This document shows positions 18,406-27,200 of a stretch of DNA of 56,371 nucleotides, one piece after another. Origin of the DNA: Oleispira sp963933055 (GTDB lineage: Bacteria > Pseudomonadota > Gammaproteobacteria > Pseudomonadales > Oceanobacteraceae); the NCBI GenBank assembly GCA_963933055.1, contig CAWVSY010000021.1, forward strand, positions 1 to 56,371. The letters are read 5' to 3'. The notes beneath the pieces are model-generated. The model did no database searches. It was given only the letters and a program-made list of their open reading frames with translations, and was not told the origin of the DNA. Made by a program: the position numbers and the translations under genes. Position 1 is the stretch's first letter. Each line of letters starts with the position of its first letter.

Positions 18406-21234
18406 ATGAAAAACTGGAAGTTACAACATCGAATTCTTGCCTTGGTGGTATTACCTGGCTTAATCGTTTCCATATTCTTAGGTGGCTTGTTCATCAACCA
18501 AAGAATGAATGATTTAGACAATTTGCTGCAAGAACGTGGTCTTGCCATTGCAAAACAAGCAGCCTCTACCAGTGAATACGGTGTTATATCGGGTAATATT
18601 GAAACGCTGCAAAACCTTGCTAACAACTTATTAGAAGAACGCGATTTACGCGCTGTTCGTATCATCAACAAAGATGGCCAAGTATTAGCGAATGCCGGAC
18701 CTAAAATGGACAGTAGTCCTATTGGTAATACTCAGCTCAAAGATCAGCACCTGCAATTAATCAATACAATTTCTAGCATTCGAATTAAAGCCCCGATTTT
18801 TTCGCAGAATATCGACCTATCCTCTTCTCTGGCGTTTCAACAAGCTAAAATAAGCCCCAATACCGGCCGATTATTAGGCTGGGTGGAAATTGAACTATCC
18901 ACAGCCAATACCAAAATTGCTCAATACCAACATCTAGCAACCAGCATTGGTACGGTATTAATCACCTTAATTCTATGCTTAATTTTAGCCATTCGAATGA
19001 GCCGCAGCATCTCTCATCCTATACAAGTCATGGTCGATAGCGTTGATAAAATCAGTGACGGAAAAATTGATACCCGCGTCCATATTAACAGTGGTGACGA
19101 ATTCCAAACCTTAGCATCAGGCATTAATGCGATGGCTATTGCCATTCAGCGCACAAAAGCAGAACACCAACAAAATATTGAACAAGCAACCCACGACATC
19201 CGAGAAACCTTAGAAACAATTGAGGTGCAAAATATTGAATTAGACATGGCTCGTAAAGAGGCGTTAGAAGGCAGCCGTATTAAATCGGAATTTTTAACCA
19301 ATATTAGCCATGAAATCCGCACCCCATTGAATGGCATTCTAGGCTTTACCCGTATTTTATTAAAAGACCAATCTGATCAGCGCAAAACAGAACATTTAAG
19401 AACGATTGAGAAATCGGCCAATGGCCTGCTTACCATCATCAACGACATTTTGGATCTTTCAAAAATTGATGCTGGTAAATTAGTGCTTGAGAGCATTGAT
19501 TTTAACGTTCGTGAAATACTGGAAGAAGTATTGACGATTAATGCCCCAGAAGCGCATAAAAAAGCACTTGAGTTGGTGTGCTTAATATACTCAGACGTCC
19601 CGCCATTTTTAATCGGTGATCCACTGCGCATCAAACAAGTGCTGACCAACTTGATCTCTAATGCGATCAAGTTTACACCGCAAGGCAATATCACCATTCG
19701 AGTCTTAATTTTAGAAGAAGATGTCAATCAAGCAGAGATTAAATTTGAAATAACCGATACCGGTATCGGTCTTAATGATAAGCAACAAGAAAAATTATTT
19801 CATGCTTTTAGCCAAGCGGATTCTAGCACTAGCCGACAATTTGGTGGCACAGGCCTAGGCCTAGTGATTAGTCAGCATCTAGTAACGGCGATGCAAGGAG
19901 ACATTGGCGTCTTAAGTGAAGAAGGACAAGGCGCGACGTTTTATTTTTCAGCGACGTTAAAGAAATCACGTCAGCAAGCGGTGCCGCTAACAGAGTTAAA
20001 ATCAAAACAATTACTGGTGATCGATTCTGCATCAAGCACGCGTCTAAGCATCACCCATTTATTAGAACAATGGCACATACGCTATAGCGATACCGACAAC
20101 CATGAGATTTTTCTGCAAATGTTATTACGCAAACAACAGAGTAATGATCCTGTCGATGCGGTGATTCTTGGACTTAGCCGCAAAGAACTGTATCACAGCG
20201 ATACGGCTAAATTGTTTAAACACATTAAACGCTATGATGTCCCCGTGATCGCGTTAATTAATACAGCCGTATCAAACGAACTGGAATATGCACAAAAACT
20301 GGGGGCATCACAGTCATTGTCCAAGCCCCTACAGAGCACTAACTTATTCAATGCGCTGTGCCTGAGCCTAGGCAAAGAAAGGCATTCTCAACTTGATATA
20401 AAGCATGAGCAAGTCCCACCGCCGACGATTCTTACGGTTGATGATAATGAAGCCAATCTTAAATTGGTTACCGTTTTGCTGGAAGATATGGGAATTAACG
20501 TTATTGCCGCAGACAGTGGATCACAAGCATTAATTGAAGTTGAGCAAAATAAAATCGATATGATTTTTATGGATATTCAAATGCCTGGCATGAACGGATT
20601 AGAAGCTACCAAGCTTATTCGTAAGATGAAGACTCCTAACGAACTTCCTATCATCGCGCTTACAGCCCATGCTGTTGCTGATGAAAAAGATAAAATTCTA
20701 AAAGCGGGAATGAACGATTATCAAACCAAGCCGATTAATAATGATCAACTAATGCGCTGCATTGAACGCTGGACAGGCTTTCAATGCCCTGAAGAAGTCA
20801 TCATCAAACAAGCGATACCGAGCCAAATCGCAGAGCCATTAACAATACCCAATAAGCATGAGCGACTTGTTTTTGATCCTCAAGATGCCATGCGTCTTGC
20901 CAATTATAAAGTCGATCTCGCCATTGATATGTTTTCTATGATGCTTGATAGCCTAACCGATGACCTATTAGACATTCAATCATTATGGCAGTTACAGCAA
21001 CAGCAAGAATTATTGCAATGCATTCATAAAATTCACGGCGCAACGCGTTATTGCGGAACACCTTGCTTGATGCATTCGATGGAACAGCTAGAAACAGGCT
21101 TAAAAAATCAAGAATTGGTCGACTGTGAGGCACTTTATTTACAAGCCATTGAGTCCATTATCTGCCTTCAACAATGGGCACAAGAAAATTCTTGGCAAGA
21201 AATTCTGCAAGAAATAGAGCAAACAATTGCTTAG
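18406..21234 (+). CDS. barA: Hybrid sensor histidine kinase BarA/GacS
   Basis: This 942-residue tripartite kinase of the GacS/GacA-Csr pathway controls the switch between growth programmes. It has TM1 (8-30), a periplasmic region, TM2 (178-197), HAMP (198-250) and HisKA with phospho-His302 in SHEIRTPLNG. The ATPase domain contains NLISNAIKF, DTGIGL and GGTGLGL. A first receiver-like domain (535-655) has Gly589 where the phospho-Asp is expected and looks inactive. The true receiver carries Asp723 in FMDIQMPGMNG and Lys in TKPI. The HPt domain has His877 in IHKIHGATRYCG. It is divergent from cysM. The stop is 15 bp from the acpS stop on the other strand. Confidence 0.95.
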   Translation: MKNWKLQHRILALVVLPGLIVSIFLGGLFINQRMNDLDNLLQERGLAIAKQAASTSEYGVISGNIETLQNLANNLLEERDLRAVRIINKDGQVLANAGPKMDSSPIGNTQLKDQHLQLINTISSIRIKAPIFSQNIDLSSSLAFQQAKISPNTGRLLGWVEIELSTANTKIAQYQHLATSIGTVLITLILCLILAIRMSRSISHPIQVMVDSVDKISDGKIDTRVHINSGDEFQTLASGINAMAIAIQRTKAEHQQNIEQATHDIRETLETIEVQNIELDMARKEALEGSRIKSEFLTNISHEIRTPLNGILGFTRILLKDQSDQRKTEHLRTIEKSANGLLTIINDILDLSKIDAGKLVLESIDFNVREILEEVLTINAPEAHKKALELVCLIYSDVPPFLIGDPLRIKQVLTNLISNAIKFTPQGNITIRVLILEEDVNQAEIKFEITDTGIGLNDKQQEKLFHAFSQADSSTSRQFGGTGLGLVISQHLVTAMQGDIGVLSEEGQGATFYFSATLKKSRQQAVPLTELKSKQLLVIDSASSTRLSITHLLEQWHIRYSDTDNHEIFLQMLLRKQQSNDPVDAVILGLSRKELYHSDTAKLFKHIKRYDVPVIALINTAVSNELEYAQKLGASQSLSKPLQSTNLFNALCLSLGKERHSQLDIKHEQVPPPTILTVDDNEANLKLVTVLLEDMGINVIAADSGSQALIEVEQNKIDMIFMDIQMPGMNGLEATKLIRKMKTPNELPIIALTAHAVADEKDKILKAGMNDYQTKPINNDQLMRCIERWTGFQCPEEVIIKQAIPSQIAEPLTIPNKHERLVFDPQDAMRLANYKVDLAIDMFSMMLDSLTDDLLDIQSLWQLQQQQELLQCIHKIHGATRYCGTPCLMHSMEQLETGLKNQELVDCEALYLQAIESIICLQQWAQENSWQEILQEIEQTIA

Positions 21235-21249
21235 TATGAGCGGATGACA

Positions 21250-21633
21250 TTAACTTAAAATGGCGAAGGCGAGAATCATATCACCTTCGTCACTTAAACT
21301 CAGCATAACCTGCTCAGCGCCTAACTCTTTAGCTCTGGCCAAAGCATTGCCATTTAATGTCACAATCGGCTTACCGGCATCATCAGATGCAATCATCATT
21401 TGCTGAAAACCAACGCCCTTAGCAATACCGGTACCCAAGGCTTTTGCAATCGCTTCTTTTGCGGCAAAACGTTTGGCCAAATAATTAACTGACCGATTTC
21501 GATCCACCCAAACGATCAACTCTTGTGCGGTTAAAATACGTTGAGAAAAACGTTCACCCTGCCTTTCAACAACAGCAGCAATTCGGCGCTGGTCTAGTAA
21601 GTCGGTACCAATCCCCTTAATACTCATAGCCAT
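21250..21633 (-). CDS. acpS: Holo-[acyl-carrier-protein] synthase
   Basis: This 127-residue phosphopantetheinyl transferase moves the 4'-phosphopantetheine arm of CoA to apo-ACP. The Mg-binding Asp is in GIGTDLLD. The second signature is RFAAKEAIAKALGTG. The first ATG directly follows the pdxJ stop (TAAATG). An in-frame ATG two codons later gives MSIKGIGTD and is equally plausible. It is the last gene of the lepA-to-acpS block. Confidence 0.95.
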   Translation of the reverse strand: MAMSIKGIGTDLLDQRRIAAVVERQGERFSQRILTAQELIVWVDRNRSVNYLAKRFAAKEAIAKALGTGIAKGVGFQQMMIASDDAGKPIVTLNGNALARAKELGAEQVMLSLSDEGDMILAFAILS

Positions 21634-22371
21634 TTAAGATTCGGCAGAACGAATCAAGTCGCGCATTTCTTTAACCGCATCTTTTAAGCCCACAAAAACA
21701 GCACGGGCAATAATACTATGACCAATATTCAGTTCATTAATACCGGGAATTGCAGCAATGGCCTCAACGTTATGATAATGCAAACCATGCCCTGCATTCA
21801 CAATTAAGCCTTGCTGCAAAGCATAAGCAATGCCTTCTTTTAATACGTCCAACTCAGCCGCTTGCTGCTGTGCTGTTTCAGCATCCGCATAGGCGCCGGT
21901 GTGAATTTCAATCGCCGGAGCTCCACAACGAATAGCGGCATCGATCTGGCCTTTATCAGCATCAATGAATAACGACGCTTCGCTATTAATAGCGGCCAAA
22001 CGATCACAAGCGGCCTTAATAGCCGCTTCATTACCGATAACATCCAAACCACCCTCGGTAGTAAGCTCTTCACGCTTTTCTGGCACCAAGCAGCAATGCT
22101 CAGGCTCAATTTCTTCCGCAAGTTCTAACATGGCTTCTGTCACAGCCATTTCAAGATTCATACGAGTATTCAATACTTCTTTGAGAACATACACATCGCG
22201 GGTTTGAATATGACGACGGTCTTCTCGTGGGTGAATCGTAATACCATCTGCGCCTGCTTCTTCAGCCACTAACGCCGCTTGTACAGGATCAGGATAACGA
22301 GTACCTCGCGCTTGGCGAAGCGTCGCGACATGATCAATATTAACCCCTAATAAAACCCGTGCTTTTGCCAT
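21634..22371 (-). CDS. pdxJ: Pyridoxine 5'-phosphate synthase
   Basis: This 245-residue TIM-barrel enzyme condenses 3-amino-2-oxopropyl phosphate with deoxyxylulose 5-phosphate to give pyridoxine phosphate. Signatures are LLGVNIDHVATLRQARGT, TIHPREDRRHI and a LNIGHSIIARA phosphate-binding segment near the C-terminus. I chose the ATG at 22371: it gives the usual MAKARVLLGVNIDHV start and has AGGG about 10 bases upstream. The open frame extends to a GTG at 22380. It lies between recO and acpS as in enterics and Pseudomonas. Confidence 0.95.
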   Translation of the reverse strand: MAKARVLLGVNIDHVATLRQARGTRYPDPVQAALVAEEAGADGITIHPREDRRHIQTRDVYVLKEVLNTRMNLEMAVTEAMLELAEEIEPEHCCLVPEKREELTTEGGLDVIGNEAAIKAACDRLAAINSEASLFIDADKGQIDAAIRCGAPAIEIHTGAYADAETAQQQAAELDVLKEGIAYALQQGLIVNAGHGLHYHNVEAIAAIPGINELNIGHSIIARAVFVGLKDAVKEMRDLIRSAES

Positions 22372-22427
22372 AATAATCACCCTGAAAAGTTATTCTTTGT
22401 CTATGTAACGGTTTAAAATTTAACTGC

Positions 22428-23162
22428 TTAAAACTTTTGAAACAGCGCTCGACTCGAAAGAGGCTTATCACCCAATAGTGGCTGTAATGCCAGTCTAGCG
22501 ATTTGTTTTGCGACTTGCCAACTTAACGCATGACCCCAATCATTTTTTGCCACGGCTAAAATCGCCTCTCCTGAAAAACCTAACGGTTTATTATGGGCAG
22601 GTTGAGTCATACCATAAGCCTCTGCATTAATAACATTAAAACCCGAATGCGGATCAAAATTATAATATTGCTGCGGCTGAATATCTCGACAATCACTGTC
22701 TTGCTGCCAGTTATATTGATAACCTAATATGGCTAATAAATGAAATTCGAAACGGCGCAATAAAGGCTCTGATTGCTGATCGCTATCTAAGGCCAATAAA
22801 CCATGCAATGTTTGCTCATACACTTTAAATAATTCAGGCTGTGGTTCGTCTTGCCAAGTCAAACGCATAACTAATTCATTAAGGTAAAAACCACAATAAA
22901 GATTTTTACCTTTTAATGAATGACCTTTTGACTCGGTAAAACTTGAGTAATTAGTTTCTACATATTGGCAATATTTGAGATTGCCACGGCCCGAAAATTG
23001 TATTTGATAAGGTGTAAAAGGTTGTAGCGGAGGATTTTTTTTATTTACTCGATAGAGTGCTGAAAAACGTCCTTGTTTTTCACAAAATAAATCTAAGATT
23101 TGACTGCTTTCGCGGTAAGGTTTGCGATGCAAAACATAATAAACCTGCTTGGCATCACTCAT
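22428..23162 (-). CDS. recO: DNA repair protein RecO
   Basis: RecO helps RecR load RecA onto SSB-coated single-stranded DNA in the RecF pathway. The protein shows the N-terminal OB fold (YVLHRKPYRESSQILDLF, then GRFSALYRV), a central helical part with YCGFYLNELVMRLTW, and a C-terminal RRFEFHLLAILGY segment. I chose ATG 23162 (MSDAKQVYYVLH, 244 residues). The frame stays open to GTG 23222, but the extra residues are polar and unlike RecO. It sits 105 bp after era. Confidence 0.9.
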   Translation of the reverse strand: MSDAKQVYYVLHRKPYRESSQILDLFCEKQGRFSALYRVNKKNPPLQPFTPYQIQFSGRGNLKYCQYVETNYSSFTESKGHSLKGKNLYCGFYLNELVMRLTWQDEPQPELFKVYEQTLHGLLALDSDQQSEPLLRRFEFHLLAILGYQYNWQQDSDCRDIQPQQYYNFDPHSGFNVINAEAYGMTQPAHNKPLGFSGEAILAVAKNDWGHALSWQVAKQIARLALQPLLGDKPLSSRALFQKF

Positions 23163-23267
23163 AATAATCTCGATATTATTTCCGTTACCCTTATTCAAAT
23201 CACTTTGCATAAGATCAGTCACATCTAAGGTTTAACTTTATAAGCTAAAAGTCGCCAAGCATTAACG

Positions 23268-24188
23268 CTAGTCTAGGCCATCATAACCTAAGCTTTTGAG
23301 AGCACGTTCGCTATCGGCCCAACCAGATTTCACTTTCACCCAAGTATTTAGCATCACCTTGCACTCAAACATTTCTTCCATGTCCAAGCGAGCATCACGG
23401 CCAATTTGCTTAATGCGGCTGCCTTTATCACCAATAATGATGTGTTTTTGGCTTTGACGATCAATCAAAATAGCCGCACTGATCACTAATAAGTTATCTT
23501 CATAACGAAATTCTTCAATTTCAACCGTCATTGAATACGGAAGCTCATCACCCAATTGGCGCATGATTTTTTCACGCACCAGCTCTGCGGCTAAAAAGCG
23601 CGAGCTGCGATCGGTAATTTGATCTTCTGGGTAAAAATGCTCACCTTTAGCGATAAAGCTGGCAATGATTGTTTCTAAACGGTCGATGTTATGACCCGTT
23701 TTTGCACTCATCGGGACGATATGGGCAAAATTGCCTTTCTCATCTAACTTCTGCAAATACGGTAATAAATCTTCTTTATCCGCTAAGAAGTCAATTTTAT
23801 TGACCGCTAAAATCACCGGACATTTAACATACTGCAAAGACTTTAAAACCATCTCATCTTCGCTGGTCCATTTAGTACGGTCAATCATGAAAACGATCGC
23901 ATCAACGTCTTTAACCGCCGTTAATGCGGCTTTATTCATGTAACGGTTTAACGCCTTGTCATGATTTTCGTGCATACCTGGGGTATCTACATAAACCACC
24001 TGCACATCGTTTTCAGTTTTAATACCAACAATTTTATGTCGAGTTGTTTGTGGCTTACGCGAGGTAATGCTGAGCTTTTGGCCCAAGATAAAATTCAGTA
24101 AGGTAGATTTACCTACGTTTGGACGGCCAATAATGGCTACGTATCCAGAACGTTCTGCTGTTTCGTGTTCTTCAGTAATATTGTCCAC
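23268..24188 (-). CDS. era: GTPase Era
   Basis: This 306-residue GTPase assists 30S ribosome assembly and binds the 3' end of 16S rRNA. G1 is GRPNVGKST near residue 21. G3 is DTPG, and G4 is NKID near 126. The C-terminal KH domain has the GDKGSRIKQIGRDAR loop. The gene begins 5 bp after rnc, so the two are surely cotranscribed. Era and RNase III both act on rRNA, which may explain the conserved pairing. Confidence 0.96.
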   Translation of the reverse strand: MDNITEEHETAERSGYVAIIGRPNVGKSTLLNFILGQKLSITSRKPQTTRHKIVGIKTENDVQVVYVDTPGMHENHDKALNRYMNKAALTAVKDVDAIVFMIDRTKWTSEDEMVLKSLQYVKCPVILAVNKIDFLADKEDLLPYLQKLDEKGNFAHIVPMSAKTGHNIDRLETIIASFIAKGEHFYPEDQITDRSSRFLAAELVREKIMRQLGDELPYSMTVEIEEFRYEDNLLVISAAILIDRQSQKHIIIGDKGSRIKQIGRDARLDMEEMFECKVMLNTWVKVKSGWADSERALKSLGYDGLD

Positions 24189-24193
24189 AGTCT

Positions 24194-24889
24194 CTATTCC
24201 TCACCTACTTCTAGTGCTATGCCTAAAAGTTTTAACGCTTGTGCCGCTGCTTCTTGCTCGGCGATTCGTCGACTGGCACCCTGCCCGACGATTGGATTTT
24301 CTAAATCATTTACAACGCAGCTTACTTTAAAGAGCTGTTCATGAGCACTGCCTGCAATGCTTAAGACATCGTATTTAGGCAAAGGCTGCTGTTTGCCTTG
24401 AAGATGTTCTTGCAAGCGCGTTTTAGGATCTTTTAACGGATCACTAAGACTTAACTGCTCTAAACGTGAGTCATACCACTGCAAAATTTTATTCTTTACC
24501 GTGGCCATGTCTGAATCAAGATAAATCGCACCAATAATCGCTTCAACTGTATCGGCTAGAATTGATTCACGTCGATGGCCGCCACTTTTCATCTCGCCAG
24601 TACCTAGATGCAAAAAATCCCCTAGGCCAAAATCACGGGCGAGTTCAGCCAAGGTAACACCTTTAACCATGCGCGCGCGCAGTCGGCTTAATTTACCTTC
24701 TTTTGCTTCTGGAAATTTTATAAACAGAGCTTCAGCAATTACAAGATTAACAATAGAGTCACCTAAAAATTCTAGACGCTCATTGTTTTTACCACCACAA
24801 CTGCGATGGGTTAAGGCCAATTCGATTAATGATGTATCAGAAAAGGTGTAGTCAATTCGCTGACTGAGCTTTAATAAAGGATTATTCAC
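24194..24889 (-). CDS. rnc: Ribonuclease III
   Basis: This 231-residue double-strand-specific endoribonuclease matures rRNA and processes structured mRNAs. The signature is NNERLEFLGDSIVNLVIAE near residue 34, with the catalytic Glu and Asp. The second acidic cluster is ADTVEAIIGAIYLD. The C-terminal double-stranded RNA-binding domain starts near DPKTRLQEHLQGK and ends with the GASRRIAEQEAAAQAL helix. It lies 3 bp after the DUF4845 gene and 5 bp before era. Confidence 0.96.
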   Translation of the reverse strand: MNNPLLKLSQRIDYTFSDTSLIELALTHRSCGGKNNERLEFLGDSIVNLVIAEALFIKFPEAKEGKLSRLRARMVKGVTLAELARDFGLGDFLHLGTGEMKSGGHRRESILADTVEAIIGAIYLDSDMATVKNKILQWYDSRLEQLSLSDPLKDPKTRLQEHLQGKQQPLPKYDVLSIAGSAHEQLFKVSCVVNDLENPIVGQGASRRIAEQEAAAQALKLLGIALEVGEE

Positions 24890-24892
24890 GGC

Positions 24893-25264
24893 TTAGTAAC
24901 TGTACTCGTGATTAAAAGTTAATGCGATATCAACATTAGACATCACATGTTCACGGCGCTCATAATTCCAAACCAGCTTCAGTTGCCCTTTGTGCTTAGT
25001 AATAACAAGTTCATTGGTTGATATTGATCGCAAACGGTTAATATCCAAACGATTATCAAGCAATTTACGAACTTCTTTCGGGCTTGATTCGCTATTAATT
25101 ACCTGAGGCAAGTCATCAAGAATACTAACCAGCACTCTGTCATCCCAGTGCAAAGAAAAAATGCGAACAACAAAATTGAGTGAAAAAATCAGCAAAACTA
25201 AAAACGCAAATATCGAAATTAACGATGCGCCTGTTTGCTTAGATTGAAGATTTGGGTTTATCAT
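24893..25264 (-). CDS. DUF4845 membrane-anchored protein
   Basis: This 123-residue protein has a short cytoplasmic N-terminus with KQTGASLISI, resembling a prepilin-like start. One hydrophobic helix (residues 15-36) is followed by about 85 polar residues predicted outside the cytoplasm. The family is recognised mainly from context: a DUF4845 gene lies between lepB and rnc in Pseudomonas and relatives. It is unusual here that lepA is directly upstream (2-bp gap) with no lepB between. Function is unknown. Confidence 0.8.
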   Translation of the reverse strand: MINPNLQSKQTGASLISIFAFLVLLIFSLNFVVRIFSLHWDDRVLVSILDDLPQVINSESSPKEVRKLLDNRLDINRLRSISTNELVITKHKGQLKLVWNYERREHVMSNVDIALTFNHEYSY

Positions 25265-25266
25265 AA

Positions 25267-27066
25267 TTAGTCATCTACCTTAAGTACGGCTAAGAAAGCA
25301 GATTGTGGAATTTCCACGTTACCAATCTGCTTCATACGTTTTTTACCATCTTTCTGCTTCTGCAACAGTTTCTTCTTACGGCTAATATCACCACCATAAC
25401 ATTTAGCCGTTACGTTTTTACGCATGGCTTTAATATTAGTACGGGCAACAACATTGGCACCCATGGCGGCTTGAATTGCAACATCGTACATTTGACGAGG
25501 AATCAATTCTTTCATTTTCTCGGTTAAAGCACGACCACGACTGCGAACGTTATCCGTGTGTAAAATAACGGCTAATGCATCAACGCGTTCGCCATTCACT
25601 AAGATATCCAAACGCGTTAGTGGTGCAGGCGAAAAGTGGCTAAAGCTATAATCCAATGAAGCAAATCCACGACTTACCGATTTTAAGCGATCGAAAAAGT
25701 CCATTACAACTTCAGCCATAGGAATTTGATAAGTCAGTGATACTTGGCTGCCCACATACTGCATATCTTTTTGCATACCACGCTTACCGACGCACAAAGA
25801 GATGACATTGCCTAAGAATTCTTGTGGTACCAGAATATTGACATCGGCAATCGGTTCATGCATTTCTTCAATCGTTCCCGCATCAGGCAGTTTAGAAGGG
25901 TTATCGATTTCAATGATATTCCCCTTACGATCAACCACTTGATAAATAACGGTAGGTGCCGTGGTTATCAAATCAAGATCATATTCACGCTCTAAGCGTT
26001 CTTGAATAATTTCCATGTGCAGCATGCCTAAGAAACCACAGCGGAACCCAAACCCTAACGCATCTGAACTTTCAGGCTCAAAGAATAGCGAAGCATCGTT
26101 CAGGGATAATTTATCAAGCGCGTCACGGAAGTTTTCAAAATCATCCGAGCTGATTGGGAATAAACCGGCATAGACCTGAGGCTTAACCTTTAGAAAACCC
26201 GGCAATGATTCAACATCAGGGGTTTTAGTATGCGTAATCGTATCACCTACAGGCGCGCCATGAATGTCCTTAATACCGGCTACCATGTAGCCTACTTCAC
26301 CCGCTTTCAATATTCCGGTAGGAGTACGCTTTGGAGTAAAGATACCGACGCCATCAGCACCGTGATCACGTCCGGTAGATAACATACGAATCTTATCGCC
26401 TTTACGCAGTGTACCGCTGGTAATTCTTACTAAAGATACAACACCTAAGTAAGGGTCAAACCAAGAATCGATAATAAGTGCCTGTAAGTCACCGTCTGGA
26501 TCGCCTTCTGGTGGCGGAATCAACTTAACGATTTCTTCCAATACACCTTCAACATTTAAGCCACTTTTAGCTGAACAGCGCACCGCTTCAGAAGCATCAA
26601 TGCCAATAATTTCTTCAATTTCTTCGGCAACGCGATCTGGATCCGCTTGCGGCAAATCCATTTTGTTCAAAACAGGGACAACTTCTAGCCCCTGTTCAAT
26701 GGCGGTATAGCAGTTAGCAACCGATTGCGCTTCTACACCTTGCGCCGCATCAACCACCAATAACGCACCTTCACAGGCCGCTAAAGAGCGGGATACTTCA
26801 TAGCTAAAATCAACGTGGCCTGGGGTATCAATGAAGTTAAGCTGATAAGTCTCACCATCAAGGGCTTTATAATCCAAGGTAACACTTTGCGCTTTAATGG
26901 TAATACCGCGCTCGCGCTCGATATCCATTGAATCAAGCACCTGCGCCTGCATCTCACGCTTAGATAAGCCCTCACAATGCTGAATAAAACGGTCAGCCAG
27001 AGTGGATTTACCATGATCAATATGGGCGATAATAGAAAAGTTACGAATATGGTTAAGCTTGCTCAC
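25267..27066 (-). CDS. lepA: Elongation factor 4 (LepA), GTG start
   Basis: This ribosomal GTPase related to EF-G acts on stalled or initiating ribosomes. G-motifs are AHIDHGKST, DTPGHVDF and NKMDLP. The LepA-specific C-terminal domain includes RKNVTAKCYGGDISRKKKLL near the end. I place the start at GTG 27066, which gives VSKLNHIRNFSIIAH and exactly 599 residues, the E. coli LepA length. An AGG lies about 9 bases upstream. The open frame continues to 27126 but adds non-homologous residues. A long hairpin at 27125-27164 sits in its leader. Confidence 0.95.
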   Translation of the reverse strand: MSKLNHIRNFSIIAHIDHGKSTLADRFIQHCEGLSKREMQAQVLDSMDIERERGITIKAQSVTLDYKALDGETYQLNFIDTPGHVDFSYEVSRSLAACEGALLVVDAAQGVEAQSVANCYTAIEQGLEVVPVLNKMDLPQADPDRVAEEIEEIIGIDASEAVRCSAKSGLNVEGVLEEIVKLIPPPEGDPDGDLQALIIDSWFDPYLGVVSLVRITSGTLRKGDKIRMLSTGRDHGADGVGIFTPKRTPTGILKAGEVGYMVAGIKDIHGAPVGDTITHTKTPDVESLPGFLKVKPQVYAGLFPISSDDFENFRDALDKLSLNDASLFFEPESSDALGFGFRCGFLGMLHMEIIQERLEREYDLDLITTAPTVIYQVVDRKGNIIEIDNPSKLPDAGTIEEMHEPIADVNILVPQEFLGNVISLCVGKRGMQKDMQYVGSQVSLTYQIPMAEVVMDFFDRLKSVSRGFASLDYSFSHFSPAPLTRLDILVNGERVDALAVILHTDNVRSRGRALTEKMKELIPRQMYDVAIQAAMGANVVARTNIKAMRKNVTAKCYGGDISRKKKLLQKQKDGKKRMKQIGNVEIPQSAFLAVLKVDD

Positions 27067-27124
27067 CAAAGAATACCTGTCACAGACAACGATTAAATAG
27101 CGCAGGAGTCTACTAGAAATGGCC

Positions 27125-27164
27125 AAACAAGGCTATGAAGTTCGATTCAAAGCCTTGTTTTTTT
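27125..27164 (+). terminator. Terminator-like hairpin facing against the operon, upstream of lepA
   Basis: AAACAAGGCT/AGCCTTGTTT (27125-27134, 27151-27160) is extended by TGAA/TTCA after one A-A mismatch, with loop GTTCGA. On the plus strand seven T follow (27158-27164), so it looks like a terminator for rightward antisense transcripts. In the direction of lepA only TTT follows, then GG, so it is weaker there. Confidence 0.6.
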
Positions 27165-27200
27165 CTGAAAAATTGAGATACGCTAGCGTCTAAGCAGGTT

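Noticed and set aside
27136..27150. GTTCGATTC resembling a tRNA T-loop
   Set aside because: It is the loop of a longer hairpin; no acceptor, D or anticodon arms are present.
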